From assembly GCA_016235265.1 (NCBI GenBank), contig JACRLI010000003.1, positions 54,882-118,881 on the forward strand: a stretch of DNA of 64,000 nt. The letters are read 5' to 3'. The stretch is from Candidatus Eisenbacteria bacterium. GTDB taxonomy: Bacteria > Eisenbacteria > RBG-16-71-46 > JACRLI01. Positions 1 to 8,654 of the stretch are shown piece after piece. The notes below the pieces were generated by a model that saw only the letters and a list, made by a program, of their open reading frames with translations, had not been told where the DNA came from and did not search any database. Every line of letters starts with the position of its first letter. Within the stretch, counting starts at the first letter, position 1. Position numbers and translations under genes: made by a program.

Positions 1-204
1 GAATCCCATCGCCTCGGCGGCCTGCAGCTTCTTGCGCACGTACACGTCGGAGGCGGGCATGTGGCCCACCTGCACCACCGCGATCCCCGGGGTGACGCCC
101 CGCGCGCGCAGCGCGTCCACGCGGGCCTGCACCCGCCCCCGGACGGCCGCGGCGGCGGCCTCGCCGTCGAGGCGCTTCGCCGGCCCCTCGCCCGTCGGGT
201 TCAT
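1..204 (-). CDS. folD: FolD, bifunctional methylenetetrahydrofolate dehydrogenase/cyclohydrolase (N-terminal part, cut by window edge)
   Basis: The 68 visible residues read MNPTGEGPAKRLDG and later PGIAVVQVGHMPASDVYVRKK, which match the N-terminal catalytic domain of FolD. That enzyme interconverts 5,10-methylene- and 10-formyl-tetrahydrofolate with NADP. The 'ASxxYVRxK' segment includes the family's Tyr and the catalytic Lys. The start ATG overlaps the ymdB stop codon (ATGA), so translation is probably coupled to ymdB. The rest, including the NADP-binding domain, lies beyond position 1. Identification rests on the N-terminus only, but the motif is distinctive. Confidence 0.85.
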   Translation of the reverse strand, partial: MNPTGEGPAKRLDGEAAAAAVRGRVQARVDALRARGVTPGIAVVQVGHMPASDVYVRKKLQAAEAMGF

Positions 205-989
205 TTCAGCAGCGGCTCCTTGAACGCCTGGATGGAGCGGGCCCGGCCGGTCTTCTCGTCCACGTCCACCACGGCGCCGTGCATCCAGACGTCGCCGCTC
301 GCGGGCTGGAAGCGCACCGGCAGCTGGTTGCGGAAGCGCGCCAGCGCGAGGTCCTTCTCCACGCCGATGATGGAATCCTGCGGGCCGGTCATGCCCGCGT
401 CGGTGAGGAACGCCGTCCCGCCGGGCAGGATGCGGGCGTCGGCGGTCTGCACGTGGGTGTGGGTGCCGATCACCGCGCTGACGCGGCCGTCCAGGTGGAT
501 CGCCAGCGCCAGCTTCTCGGAGGTGGCCTCGGCGTGGACCTCCACCAGCCTCACCCTCGCGTCGCGCCACTCCGGGCGCGCCAGCTCCTCGTCGATGGCG
601 CGGAAGGGATCGTCCAGCGGCGCCATGAAGGTGCGGCCCAGCACGTAGGCCACGCCAAAGGTGGCGCCGGAGTCGGTGCGCCACACCGCCGAGGTGGCAC
701 CCGGGGTGCCGGGCGGGAAGTTGACCGCCCGCAGCAGGCGCGGGTTGCGGGCGATGAAGTCCACGATCGCCTTCTGCGCCCACAGGTGGTTGCCGCCGGT
801 CACCGCGTCGGCGCCGGCCCCCCACAGTTCCTGGGCGTTCTCTGGGGTGAGCCCGTAGCCGCCGGCGGCGTTCTCGCCGTTCACCACCGTGACGTCAATG
901 TCCCGCTCGCGCTTCACGCGGGGCAGGCGTGCGCGCACCGCGGCCCCGCCGGGCGCGCCGAAGACGTCGGCGACGAACAGGATCCGCAT
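201..989 (-). CDS. ymdB: YmdB-type metallophosphoesterase (TIGR00282 family)
   Basis: This 262-residue protein belongs to the YmdB family of dimetal phosphodiesterases, which hydrolyse cyclic nucleotides in the bacteria where it has been tested. Visible metal-ligand motifs are the N-terminal FVADVFG, VVNGENAAGGYG around residue 35, GGNHLW near residue 67, VHAEATSEK near residue 150, and GTHTHVQTAD near residue 175. Length is normal for the family. It sits one base after the rny stop and overlaps folD by four bases, so rny, ymdB and folD form one transcription unit. The rny-ymdB pairing is conserved in many bacteria and suggests a role in RNA or second-messenger turnover. Confidence 0.93.
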   Translation of the reverse strand: MRILFVADVFGAPGGAAVRARLPRVKRERDIDVTVVNGENAAGGYGLTPENAQELWGAGADAVTGGNHLWAQKAIVDFIARNPRLLRAVNFPPGTPGATSAVWRTDSGATFGVAYVLGRTFMAPLDDPFRAIDEELARPEWRDARVRLVEVHAEATSEKLALAIHLDGRVSAVIGTHTHVQTADARILPGGTAFLTDAGMTGPQDSIIGVEKDLALARFRNQLPVRFQPASGDVWMHGAVVDVDEKTGRARSIQAFKEPLLK

Positions 990-990
990 G

Positions 991-2562
991 CTACTTCGCG
1001 TATTCCACGGCGCGCGTCTCGCGGATCACCACGACCTTGATCTGGCCGGGGTACTCCAGCTCGTGCTCCACCTTGCGCGCGATCTCCCCCGCCAGCAGCT
1101 GCGCGCGGGCGTCGTCCACGTGCTTGTGCTCCACCATGATCCGGATCTCCCGGCCCGCCTGGATGGCGAAGGACTTCTCCACGCCCGGGAACGAGTCGGC
1201 GATGGTCTCCAGCTTCTCGAGGCGCTTCACGTAGGTCTCCAGCGACTCGCGCCGCGCCCCGGGGCGGGCGCCGGAGATGGCGTCGGCGGCCTGAACCAGC
1301 GCCGCGGTGAGGTACTGCGGGTTGAAGTCCTCGTGGTGATAGGCGATGGCCTCCACCACCGGGCCGGGCTCGCCGTACTTCTCCCCCAGGTTCTTGCCGA
1401 TGGCCGGGTGCGAGCCCTCCATCTCGTGGTCCACGGCCTTGCCGATGTCGTGGAACAGGCCGGCGCGCTTGGCCATCTGGTTGTCGAAGCCGATCTCGGA
1501 GGCCATGATCTCGCACAGGTGGGCGACTTCCTTGCTGTGCTCGAGGATGTTCTGGCCGTAGCTGGTGCGGAAGCGCAGCCGGCCCAGCAGGCGCACCATC
1601 TCGGGGTGCACCCCGGCGATGCCCAGGTCCAGCACGGTGCGCTCGCCGGTCTCGAGGACCTCCTCGTCGAGCTTCAGCCGGGTCTTCTCGACCACTTCCT
1701 CGATCCGTCCGGGGTGGATCCGGCCGTCGGCGATCAACTGCTCGAGCGAGCGCCGGGCCACCTCGCGCCGGATGGGGTCGAAGCCCGAGATCACCACCGC
1801 CTCGGGAGTGTCGTCGATGATCACGTCAATCCCGGTGGCGCGCTCGAAGGCGCGGATGTTGCGCCCCTCGCGCCCGATGATGCGGCCCTTCATCTCGTCG
1901 CCGGGCAGGTTCACCACCGAGACGGTGCTCTCCGCGGTGTGCTCCGCCGCGGAGCGCTGGATGGCCAGGGTGACGATCTTGCGCGCGTCGCGCTGGGCGT
2001 CGCGCTGGGCGGTCTCACGGATCTCGACCACGCGGCGGGCCGCCTCGTGGCGCGCCTCGCTCTCCATGTTGGCGATGAGCTGCTGCTTGGCTTCCTCGGC
2101 GGTGAAGTGGGCGATGCGTTCCAGGCGGGCGTTCTGTTCCTGCACCAGCCGGTCGAGGTCGGCCTGCCGGCTGTCCAGGGCGGATTCCCGCACGGCCAGG
2201 TCCTTCTCGCCGGTGCGCAGCGTGCGCTCCTTCTTCTCCAGCAGGTCCACCTTGCGCAGCAGGTTGTTCTCGCGCTCGTCCAGCCGCTTCTCGCGCGCGG
2301 CGATCTCGGCGTTCTGGCGCGACATGTCCTTCTCGTGCTGCTGCTTGGCCTGGTAGGCGTGCTCCTTGGCCTCCAGCAGCACCTGGCGCTTCTGGGTCTC
2401 GGCCTCCCGGGTGGAGTCCTCCAGCAGCTTCTGGGCGTCGCGCCGGGCGTTGGCCAGGCTCTTCTCCCCGAAGTTGCGGCTGACGAGGAAGCCGACGAAA
2501 TAAAAGACGAGGGCGCCGACAGCGAACCCCAGCGCCCCATACAAGATCATGGTCGGATTCAT
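991..2562 (-). CDS. rny: Ribonuclease Y
   Basis: This 523-residue membrane-anchored endoribonuclease initiates mRNA decay. Domains in order are an N-terminal transmembrane helix (about residues 5-27), a long charged coiled coil (about 30-200), a KH RNA-binding domain with [11 protein letters not shown] (about 225-285), and an HD domain with the metal-binding [16 protein letters not shown] segment near residue 370. The order and length match the family. The start is supported by a GGAGGGG box 8 bases upstream. It lies directly downstream of the probable 6S RNA and zapA, and heads the rny-ymdB-folD run. Confidence 0.96.
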   Translation of the reverse strand: MNPTMILYGALGFAVGALVFYFVGFLVSRNFGEKSLANARRDAQKLLEDSTREAETQKRQVLLEAKEHAYQAKQQHEKDMSRQNAEIAAREKRLDERENNLLRKVDLLEKKERTLRTGEKDLAVRESALDSRQADLDRLVQEQNARLERIAHFTAEEAKQQLIANMESEARHEAARRVVEIRETAQRDAQRDARKIVTLAIQRSAAEHTAESTVSVVNLPGDEMKGRIIGREGRNIRAFERATGIDVIIDDTPEAVVISGFDPIRREVARRSLEQLIADGRIHPGRIEEVVEKTRLKLDEEVLETGERTVLDLGIAGVHPEMVRLLGRLRFRTSYGQNILEHSKEVAHLCEIMASEIGFDNQMAKRAGLFHDIGKAVDHEMEGSHPAIGKNLGEKYGEPGPVVEAIAYHHEDFNPQYLTAALVQAADAISGARPGARRESLETYVKRLEKLETIADSFPGVEKSFAIQAGREIRIMVEHKHVDDARAQLLAGEIARKVEHELEYPGQIKVVVIRETRAVEYAK

Positions 2563-2654
2563 AGGTCAGACCCCTCCGGGTCCAGGAGCCCCGCGATCAG
2601 TCCGGCGGGCAAAAGAAAAACCCCGCCGGTGTGCCGTGAGTGAAGGTCCTGAGC

Positions 2655-2800
2655 CAGATACCCCAAAAGCGGGCATCCCCCCCGCTGGTTCGCGCCCCCG
2701 CCTTGCGGCGGGCACCACTACGCAGCCGGAGTTAGGACGATCCTCGATCAGTGTTGGCTCAAAGACACTGTACCAGCACGGGCACGGCAGGGCTTTTCAA
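2655..2800 (-). ncRNA. ssrS: Probable 6S RNA (ssrS)
   Basis: The 290-base gap between zapA and rny holds no convincing gene but contains 6S RNA hallmarks on the minus strand. It begins AAAAGCCCTGCCGTGCCCG, continues through GTGCTGGTAC and TTTGAGCCAACACTG, and has a short GC hairpin near 2692-2714. An ACCAGC near 2688 can pair back with GCTGGT near 2774, as expected for the long bubble-containing duplex. 6S RNA follows zapA in many proteobacteria and relatives. It binds the housekeeping RNA polymerase holoenzyme. The ends are approximate and no covariance search was possible. Confidence 0.62.
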
Positions 2801-2855
2801 TCTCGTTTCGATCCGGATTGCGGACCGGCGTTCGTCCTCCTCGGAAGTCCGGGCC

Positions 2856-3206
2856 TTATGCCTGAGGCTCCATGTCGATCCGGGCGGTCGCGCGTTTCGC
2901 AGCGCCCGCCGGAGCGCCGGAGAGGGTGGCCACCAGCAGTTCCTCCAGGTGTTCCGCGCGGTCGCGGACCTCCTGGGTCGCGCGCTGCCGTTCATCCCGC
3001 TCGCGGAACAGCTCGTCTGCGATGTTCAGCGAGGCCAGGATGGCCACCTGCGAGAGCGAGGGCAGCGCGAGCCGCTCGTTGATCTCCCGCATCTTCTGGT
3101 CCACGTAGGCGGCCACGCGGGTGATGTACTCGGGGTCCGCCTGGCCGCGGATGTTGTACTCGTTGCCGAAAACCTCGATGCGAACGGTTCTTGTGTTTTC
3201 CGGCAT
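2856..3206 (-). CDS. zapA: Cell division protein ZapA
   Basis: This 116-residue protein carries the ZapA signature: an N-terminal strand pair (VRIEVFGNEYNIRGQ), then PEYITRVAAYVDQKMREI, LALPSLSQVAILASLNIADEL, and a C-terminal coiled coil (about residues 65-110). ZapA binds FtsZ protofilaments and promotes Z-ring bundling in the cytoplasm. The next gene upstream encodes a small coiled-coil protein of ZapB type, and the probable 6S RNA follows it. An AGGAAG box lies upstream of the ATG. Length is normal for the family. Confidence 0.93.
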   Translation of the reverse strand: MPENTRTVRIEVFGNEYNIRGQADPEYITRVAAYVDQKMREINERLALPSLSQVAILASLNIADELFRERDERQRATQEVRDRAEHLEELLVATLSGAPAGAAKRATARIDMEPQA

Positions 3207-3334
3207 CGTGGATCGTCTTCCTCAAGCGGTCCGCGAACTCCAAGGCGGCAGCCGCAGCGTGCCGCGCCCGCAGGCACGACAATGTTCCGGTGACGCAGGA
3301 ACTTTCTGTATTGGAAAGGGAGAGCCGGGAGCCG

Positions 3335-3643
3335 CTAATGCGGCACGCCCGTCTTCTCCTCCTCGACCGCCCGCAGCTTTTCGAGCATCTGCTCGACCCG
3401 GCGGGCCAGGGCGATACGTTCCTCGGAAAACTTCGCCAGGCGCGATTCCGCGTCCTGGTTGCGCTTGCGGAGCTCGTCGGCGCCGCTGGCGGCCGACTCG
3501 GTCACCCGGAGCTTGGCTTCCAGCTCGTCCCTGGAACGCCGCAACTCGTCACGCTCGGCGCGGAGCTGCTGGATAAGCTCGGCGGCCTGCTGGATGCGGC
3601 CTTCGAGCCGCTCGAGGTCCATGGCGGGAAGCTCCTGTTGCAT
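3335..3643 (-). CDS. Small coiled-coil protein, ZapB-like
   Basis: This 102-residue protein is almost entirely a heptad-patterned coiled coil rich in Glu, Arg, Leu and Gln (MDLERLEGRIQQAAELIQQL, then RAERDELRRSRDEL). ZapB of proteobacteria is a similar Z-ring-associated coiled coil of about 80-100 residues, and this gene lies immediately upstream of zapA. The assignment rests on size, composition and position, because coiled coils give little sequence-specific evidence. It follows pheT by 38 bases and probably shares its transcript. Confidence 0.65.
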   Translation of the reverse strand: MQQELPAMDLERLEGRIQQAAELIQQLRAERDELRRSRDELEAKLRVTESAASGADELRKRNQDAESRLAKFSEERIALARRVEQMLEKLRAVEEEKTGVPH

Positions 3644-3681
3644 GTGTGTTCACCTCTGGGCTTGCGCCCGGGGCGCCGGCT

Positions 3682-6084
3682 TCAGGTCCGCAGCCGCGCG
3701 GCGTGGCGCTCTTCCAGCCGTCGCACCACGCGGGTCAGCGCGGCGTCCACCTCGGCGTCCGAAAGGGTGCGCTCGGCGCTCTGGAATTCCAACGAAAACG
3801 CGAGGTTCTTGAGCCCGGCCGCGACCCTCTCCCCCGCGTACACATCGAACAGGCGGACCGCCTTCAGCAGCGGACCGGCGGCCTCGGCGATGGCGTCCTC
3901 CAGCGTTCCGGCCTCGGCTCCGAGGTCCACGAGGAACGCCAGGTCCCGCTTCACCCCGGGGAACCGCGGCCAGTCGCGGAAGCGGCCCGCGGGCCTGGAG
4001 GCCCGCTCCAGGGCGGCGACGTCGAGCTCCGCGAGGAAGGTGGCACCTGGAATCTCGAGGTGCTCGAGCGCGGCCGGATCGGCTTCGCCGAACCAGCCCA
4101 GGCGCTCCTCTCCCGCGCGCAGCTCCGCCGCGCGTCCCGGCCTGAATCCGGCCCCATCGTAGGCCACGCTGCGCGGCGTGTCAATGCGCAACGCCCCCAG
4201 CGCGGCCTCGAGAATGCCCTTGAAATCGAGGAAATCCGCGCTGTCCGCCCCCAGGCCGAACCCGGACGCGTGTCGCGCGCCGTGCAGCGCCAGGCCCAGC
4301 GTGAGCGGCTCGTCGGGCAGAGGCCCGTCGGAGCGCAGGAACACGTGGCCGAGCTCGAACAGCCGCACGTCGCGGCGGCCGTGGCGCGCGTTGTGGCTCA
4401 CCGCGCGCAGCAGGCCCGGCAGCAGCGACGGGCGCAGCAGCGAGTACTCCCGGCTCAGCGGGTTGGCCAGCGCCACGGGCTCCCGGCGCGCCTCGGGTGG
4501 CAGCACCGGGGCGTGCTTCAGGTCGTCCGGGCCCAGCATGGACGGGCACTGCCCCTCGTGGAAGCCCAGTCCGAACAGGGCCCCGCGCAGGTGGTCCCGG
4601 AAGATCTCCTCCGGCCGGCGCGACCCGAAGATCGCGGTGACCGAGCCGGGAATCTCGGGAATCGAGTCATAGCCGACGTGCCGGGCGATCTCCTCCACCA
4701 GGTCGATTTCGGCAGTCACGTCGGTTCGCCACCCCGGCACGCGCACGGCGATCGGCGGGGCCTCCCCGGCGCCCGGCTCCACTTCGAATCCGAGCGCCCG
4801 CAGCGGCGCCTCCAGCCCCGCGCGGTCCAGGTCGAGCGACAGCATCCGGCGCGCCCGGTCGGGGCGCAACTCCACGCGGCGGCGCTCGCAGCGGCCCGGC
4901 CAGGCGTCCAGCTTTCCGGGCAGCACGCGCCCGCCGGCCACCTGGGCCAGCAGCTGCGCGACGCGGTCCAGAGCCTCCGGTACCGCCTCCACGTCCGTGC
5001 CGCGCTCGAAGCGCCGCCCGGCCTCGGAGGCCAGCCGCAGCTTGTGCGCCCCCTGCCGCACTCGGGCGGCTCCAAAGGTGGCGCTCTCCAGCAGCACCCG
5101 GTTCGTGCCTGCGGTGACTTCGCTGGGCTCGCCCCCCATCAGCCCGGCCAGCGCCAGCGGGCCCTCGGCATCGGCGATCAGCAGCGCCTCGGGCGGCAGC
5201 TCGCGGTCCACGCCGTCGAGCGTGCGGAGCTTCTCTCCCGCGCGGGCGCGGCGCACCCGCAGCCGGCCACCGCGCACCTTGGAGAGGTCGAACGCGTGGA
5301 TGGGCTGGCCCAGCTCCAGCATGGTGAAGTTGGTGGCGTCCACCACGTTGTTGATGGAGCGCATCCCCAGCGCCTCCACGCGGCTGCGCAGCCACTGCGG
5401 GGACGGCCCCACGGTGAGGCCCTCCACCACGCGGGCCGCATAGCGCGGGCAGTCGGCGGGATCCTCGATCTCCACGGCGGCCACCCCGGGCAGCGGGGCG
5501 TCGTCCGGGGGCAGCGGCTTCAGCGGCGACACCAGGTCCACGCCGAGCGCCGCGGCCACCTCGCGCGCCAGGCCGCGCACGCACAGCGCGTCGCCGCGGT
5601 TGTGGCTCACGTCCACCTCGAGCAGCGTGTCGTCCAGGCCGGCCGCCTTCGCGAAGTCCTGGCCCGCGGGCAGCGAGGGGTCCAATTCCAGGATCCCGGC
5701 GTGCTCCTGGGAGAGCTCCAGCTCGCGGGCCGAGCACATCATGCCGTTGGAGACCACGCCGCGGATCTTGCTTTTCTTGAGCACGCCGCCGGGCAGGACC
5801 GCGCCCTCCACCGCCAGCGCCACGGTGATGCCGGCCCGGGCGTTGGGGGCGCCGCACACGATCTCCAGCACGCCGCTGCCGGTGTCCACCTTGCACAGGC
5901 TCAGCCGGTCGGCGTTGGGATGCGGGGCGCGCTCCACCACCTTGCCCACGATCACGCCCGAGAAACGCGCGCGGGGCTGCACCGAGTCCACCGGGAAGCC
6001 GCGCGCGGTGAGCAGCTCCGCGAGCCGGTCGGGCGGGGGCGCCGTGGGCACCCATTCCTTCAGCCACTGGTACGAGAGGAGCAT
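3682..6084 (-). CDS. pheT: Phenylalanyl-tRNA synthetase beta subunit
   Basis: This 800-residue beta chain of the (alpha-beta)2 PheRS attaches Phe to tRNA-Phe. Visible domains are an N-terminal EMAP/OB tRNA-binding module (about 40-150, with VCGAPNARAG and SNGMMCSARELELS), the B3/B4 editing region (about 210-400, including NNVVDATNFTMLELGQPIHAFD), B5 (about 410-480), the catalytic-like core (about 500-680), and a C-terminal ferredoxin-fold anticodon-binding domain (about 705-800). Full family length. It starts 10 bases after pheS. Confidence 0.97.
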   Translation of the reverse strand: MLLSYQWLKEWVPTAPPPDRLAELLTARGFPVDSVQPRARFSGVIVGKVVERAPHPNADRLSLCKVDTGSGVLEIVCGAPNARAGITVALAVEGAVLPGGVLKKSKIRGVVSNGMMCSARELELSQEHAGILELDPSLPAGQDFAKAAGLDDTLLEVDVSHNRGDALCVRGLAREVAAALGVDLVSPLKPLPPDDAPLPGVAAVEIEDPADCPRYAARVVEGLTVGPSPQWLRSRVEALGMRSINNVVDATNFTMLELGQPIHAFDLSKVRGGRLRVRRARAGEKLRTLDGVDRELPPEALLIADAEGPLALAGLMGGEPSEVTAGTNRVLLESATFGAARVRQGAHKLRLASEAGRRFERGTDVEAVPEALDRVAQLLAQVAGGRVLPGKLDAWPGRCERRRVELRPDRARRMLSLDLDRAGLEAPLRALGFEVEPGAGEAPPIAVRVPGWRTDVTAEIDLVEEIARHVGYDSIPEIPGSVTAIFGSRRPEEIFRDHLRGALFGLGFHEGQCPSMLGPDDLKHAPVLPPEARREPVALANPLSREYSLLRPSLLPGLLRAVSHNARHGRRDVRLFELGHVFLRSDGPLPDEPLTLGLALHGARHASGFGLGADSADFLDFKGILEAALGALRIDTPRSVAYDGAGFRPGRAAELRAGEERLGWFGEADPAALEHLEIPGATFLAELDVAALERASRPAGRFRDWPRFPGVKRDLAFLVDLGAEAGTLEDAIAEAAGPLLKAVRLFDVYAGERVAAGLKNLAFSLEFQSAERTLSDAEVDAALTRVVRRLEERHAARLRT

Positions 6085-6093
6085 GGTCGTGTC

Positions 6094-7224
6094 CTAGAAC
6101 TGTTCGAGGAACCGCAGGTCGTTCTCGAGGAAGTAGCGAATGTCGGGGATCGCGTGCCGGAGCATCGCGATCCGGTCGTAGCCCATCCCGAACGCGAACC
6201 CGGTCCACTCCTCGGGATCGATCGCCACGGACCGGAAGACATTCGGGTGCACCATGCCGCAGCCCAGGATCTCCATCCAGCCCGAGCCCTTGCACACCCC
6301 GCAGCGCGCGGGTGCCTCGGGCGTGCCGGCGCGCCCGGTCCCGCCGCAGAGGATGCACGACACGTCCATCTCGCCGCTGGGCTCGGTGAACGGGAAGTAC
6401 GAGGGGCGGAAGCGGGTGCGGGTGGCCTCGCCCAGGAAGCGGCGGGCGAACGCGGACAGGGTGCCCTTGAGGTGGGCCATGGAGACCCCGCGGTCCACGT
6501 ACAGTCCCTCGATCTGGTGGAATTCCGCCGCGTGGGTGGCGTCCAGCTGCTCGGCCCGGTACACGCGGCCGGGGAACAGCATCCGCAGCGGCGGCTGGCG
6601 GCTCTCCATCACCCGGATCTGCACCGGCGAGGTGTGCGTGCGCAGCAGCGAGCCGCCCTCGACGAACAGCGTGTCGTGGGCGTCGCGCGCGGGGTGGTGC
6701 GGGCCGAAGTTGAGCGCGGAGAAATTGTGGTGGTCGTCCTCGACCTCGGGCCCCTCCGCGGTGGAGAAGCCCATGCCCAGGAAGATCTCCACGATCTCGT
6801 CGCGGACCTGGTTCAGGATGTGCGGCCGCCCGGTGAAGAACCGGCGGCCGGGCAGGGTGACGTCGAAGGCGGGCCGTCCGCCCGCGGCGGAGCTTCCGAG
6901 CGACGCGCGGCGTTCCTCCACCGCGCCCGTCCAGGCGCCCCGGCAGCGGTTGGCCAGCGCGCCCAACCGCTTGCGCTGGTCCGGGGGAAGCTGGCCCACC
7001 GAGCGCAACAGCAGGTTGAGCACGCCCTTCTGCTTCATCAGGCGCAGCTCCACCAGGTCCAGCCCGGGGGCGTCGCCGGCGGCGGCCAGCGCCTGCGAGC
7101 CCGCGCCCGCCAGCGCCTCCACCGCAGCGTCCAGTTCATCCCAACCGCGGGCGGGGTCGGCGAGCAGCCCGTCGAGGGCCGCCCGGACCCGGTCTTCCGC
7201 CTGGTCGAGGACGCTCGCCGGCAT
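6094..7224 (-). CDS. pheS: Phenylalanyl-tRNA synthetase alpha subunit
   Basis: This 376-residue catalytic alpha chain of PheRS has an N-terminal coiled coil (about 1-90) and class II core motifs, including GFSTAEGPEVEDD, HTSPVQIRVM, FPGRVYRAEQLDATHAAEFH and the C-terminal GMGYDRIAMLRH. A cysteine-rich insertion around residue 285 (ILCGG and ARCGVCKGSGW) has CxxC pairs that could hold zinc. I chose the internal ATG (MPASVLDQ) because longer versions run over the end of rplT with no conserved sequence. The gap to rplT is only a few bases, so the two genes are co-transcribed. Confidence 0.95.
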   Translation of the reverse strand: MPASVLDQAEDRVRAALDGLLADPARGWDELDAAVEALAGAGSQALAAAGDAPGLDLVELRLMKQKGVLNLLLRSVGQLPPDQRKRLGALANRCRGAWTGAVEERRASLGSSAAGGRPAFDVTLPGRRFFTGRPHILNQVRDEIVEIFLGMGFSTAEGPEVEDDHHNFSALNFGPHHPARDAHDTLFVEGGSLLRTHTSPVQIRVMESRQPPLRMLFPGRVYRAEQLDATHAAEFHQIEGLYVDRGVSMAHLKGTLSAFARRFLGEATRTRFRPSYFPFTEPSGEMDVSCILCGGTGRAGTPEAPARCGVCKGSGWMEILGCGMVHPNVFRSVAIDPEEWTGFAFGMGYDRIAMLRHAIPDIRYFLENDLRFLEQF

Positions 7225-7229
7225 CGGGA

Positions 7230-7586
7230 TCAGGCGTGGGCGGAGCGGGCCACTTCGACCAGCTGGGTGAACCCGGCGGCGTCCTTCACCGCGAGCTCGG
7301 CCAGGATCTTGCGGTCGATCTCCACGTTGGCCAGGCGCAGGCCGTGGATCAGCGCGTTGTACGTGATCCCGTTCATCCGTGCGGCGGCGTTGATGCGCTG
7401 GATCCACAGGGCGCGGAACTCGCGCTTCTTGGTGCGACGGTGCTCGTAGGAGTAGCGCAGGGCGCGGAACAGCGTCTCGCGCGCGGTCTGGTAGAGGCGG
7501 CTGCGGCCCCCGAAGTTGCCCTTGGTCTGCTTGAGCACCTTGCGGCGCTTGGCGCGGCCCGGGACAACGGTTTTGGCTCTCGGCAT
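7230..7586 (-). CDS. rplT: Large ribosomal subunit protein bL20
   Basis: This 118-residue basic protein has the bL20 pattern MPRAKTVVPGRAKRRKVLKQ, then GNFGGRSRLYQTARE and RALRYSYEHRRTKKREFR. bL20 is needed for early 50S assembly and binds 23S rRNA. In Escherichia coli and Bacillus it also represses its own infC-rpmI-rplT operon by binding the mRNA. Gene order here is the classical infC-rpmI-rplT, followed immediately by pheS. Length is normal. Confidence 0.98.
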   Translation of the reverse strand: MPRAKTVVPGRAKRRKVLKQTKGNFGGRSRLYQTARETLFRALRYSYEHRRTKKREFRALWIQRINAAARMNGITYNALIHGLRLANVEIDRKILAELAVKDAAGFTQLVEVARSAHA

Positions 7587-7598
7587 GGTCTTCTCCCC

Positions 7599-7793
7599 TT
7601 ACATTCCCAGCAGCCGACGCGCGCGCTTCGCGTCGCCCGGCTTCAGGACGACGGAACCGCCCAACTGGCGCTTGTTCTTCGAGGTCTTCGAGGTCAGCAG
7701 GTGGCGCTTGCGGGCCTGGTTGCGCACCACCTTGCCGGTGCCGGTCACGCGGTAACGTTTCGCCGCCGCGCGGTTGGACTTCATCTTGGGCAT
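7599..7793 (-). CDS. rpmI: Large ribosomal subunit protein bL35
   Basis: This 64-residue basic protein begins [20 protein letters not shown] and ends [15 protein letters not shown], as in bL35. Much longer readings exist in this frame but they run through infC. The ATG chosen here gives the conserved family N-terminus and length. It sits between infC (20 bases away) and rplT (12 bases away) in the standard ribosomal operon. Confidence 0.97.
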   Translation of the reverse strand: MPKMKSNRAAAKRYRVTGTGKVVRNQARKRHLLTSKTSKNKRQLGGSVVLKPGDAKRARRLLGM

Positions 7794-7813
7794 GATCGAA
7801 CCTTCCTTCTGGA

Positions 7814-8419
7814 TTACTCCGGCTTCGGCGCCGCGGGCCTCGCCGGCACCGCCGCCGGCGCCTCCGCGTGCTCGCCTTCGCCTTCGCGCGGCTTGGGCTT
7901 GAGCCCCGGCTTGGGGATCAGGACCATGACGAGAATCCTGCCTTCCATGCGCGCCGGCATCTCCACCTGGCCCACGTCGGCCAGGTCGGCGGCGACGCGC
8001 TGGATGATCTTGTGGCCGAGTTCCTGGTGCGCGAGCTCGCGTCCCCGGAACGTGAGCGAGACCTTCACCTTGTCCCGCTCCGAGAGGAACTGGCGCGCGT
8101 GGTTCACCTTGAACAGGTAGTCGTGCTCCTCGACCTTCGGACGGAGCTTGACTTCCTTCATGCGCGTCACGTGCTGGTGCTTTTTCGCCTTGCGCGTCCG
8201 CTTGCTCTGCTCGTACTTGAATTTCCCGTAGTCCATGATGCGGCACACGGGGGGACGCGACGTGGGCGAAACCTCCACCAGGTCCAGCCCCGCGCTGCGC
8301 GCCATTTCCAGGGCTTCGTACGTGGGGAGAAGGCCGACCTGCTGGCCGTCGGCACCGACCACCCGGACCTGCGGGACCCGGATGCGGTCGTTGATGCGCA
8401 CTTCGGCTTGTTTGGCGAT
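7814..8419 (-). CDS. infC: Translation initiation factor IF-3, probably starting at an AUC codon
   Basis: IF-3 binds the 30S subunit and checks the start codon. Both domains are present: the N-domain ([18 protein letters not shown], then [15 protein letters not shown]) and the C-domain ([13 protein letters not shown] to about residue 170), followed by a Pro/Ala/Glu-rich tail. The first standard start is GTG at 8401, but its only Shine-Dalgarno box, GGAGGT at 8427-8432, lies about 26 bases away. An in-frame ATC at 8419 sits 8 bases after the GGAGG core and adds IAKQAE, matching the usual IF-3 N-terminus. Rare AUU/AUC starts are the known device by which IF-3 represses its own synthesis. I therefore annotate the 201-residue form. 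Confidence 0.93.
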   Translation of the reverse strand: MAKQAEVRINDRIRVPQVRVVGADGQQVGLLPTYEALEMARSAGLDLVEVSPTSRPPVCRIMDYGKFKYEQSKRTRKAKKHQHVTRMKEVKLRPKVEEHDYLFKVNHARQFLSERDKVKVSLTFRGRELAHQELGHKIIQRVAADLADVGQVEMPARMEGRILVMVLIPKPGLKPKPREGEGEHAEAPAAVPARPAAPKPE

Positions 8420-8469
8420 GGGCAGTACCTCCTGCTCGGGGTGGCCCCGGCGGGGAGCGCAGCCGGGGA

Positions 8470-8503
8470 AAACAAAAGGGCGAGGGTAGTCCTACCCCTC
8501 GCC
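8470..8503 (-). terminator. Intrinsic-terminator-like hairpin in the infC leader (candidate attenuator)
   Basis: On the minus strand GGGCGAGGGGTA and TACCCTCGCCC form a near-perfect stem followed by TTTTGTTTT. The stem ends about 50 bases before the infC start. That gap is GC-rich and contains a second stem (CCCCGGC with GCCGGGG), with no plausible promoter. infC-rpmI-rplT transcripts must therefore read through this hairpin, either from thrS or from an unseen leader promoter. A leader terminator controlled by L20 is established in Bacillus. Here the regulator is inference. Confidence 0.75.
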
Positions 8504-8654
8504 CACGGGCGTTCCAGTCCAAATCCATCGCTGTCGATGATTCGAACCCTGAAGGCGTCCAGGCGCCCGGGGGTGAGGGCTCCTCCGGCGCGCGCCGCGC
8601 CCGGGCCCTACTTTCAAGTGCCTCAACGGCTTCGCCGCGAGACATCAAGGAATA

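Noticed and set aside
7225-7407. Upstream extension of pheS
   Set aside because: The extra 61 codons overlap rplT in another frame and are not similar to PheS N-termini.
3646-7449. A 1267-codon open frame on the plus strand
   Set aside because: It lies opposite pheT and pheS and is caused by the GC-rich third codon positions of those genes. Its product is low-complexity with no recognisable domain.
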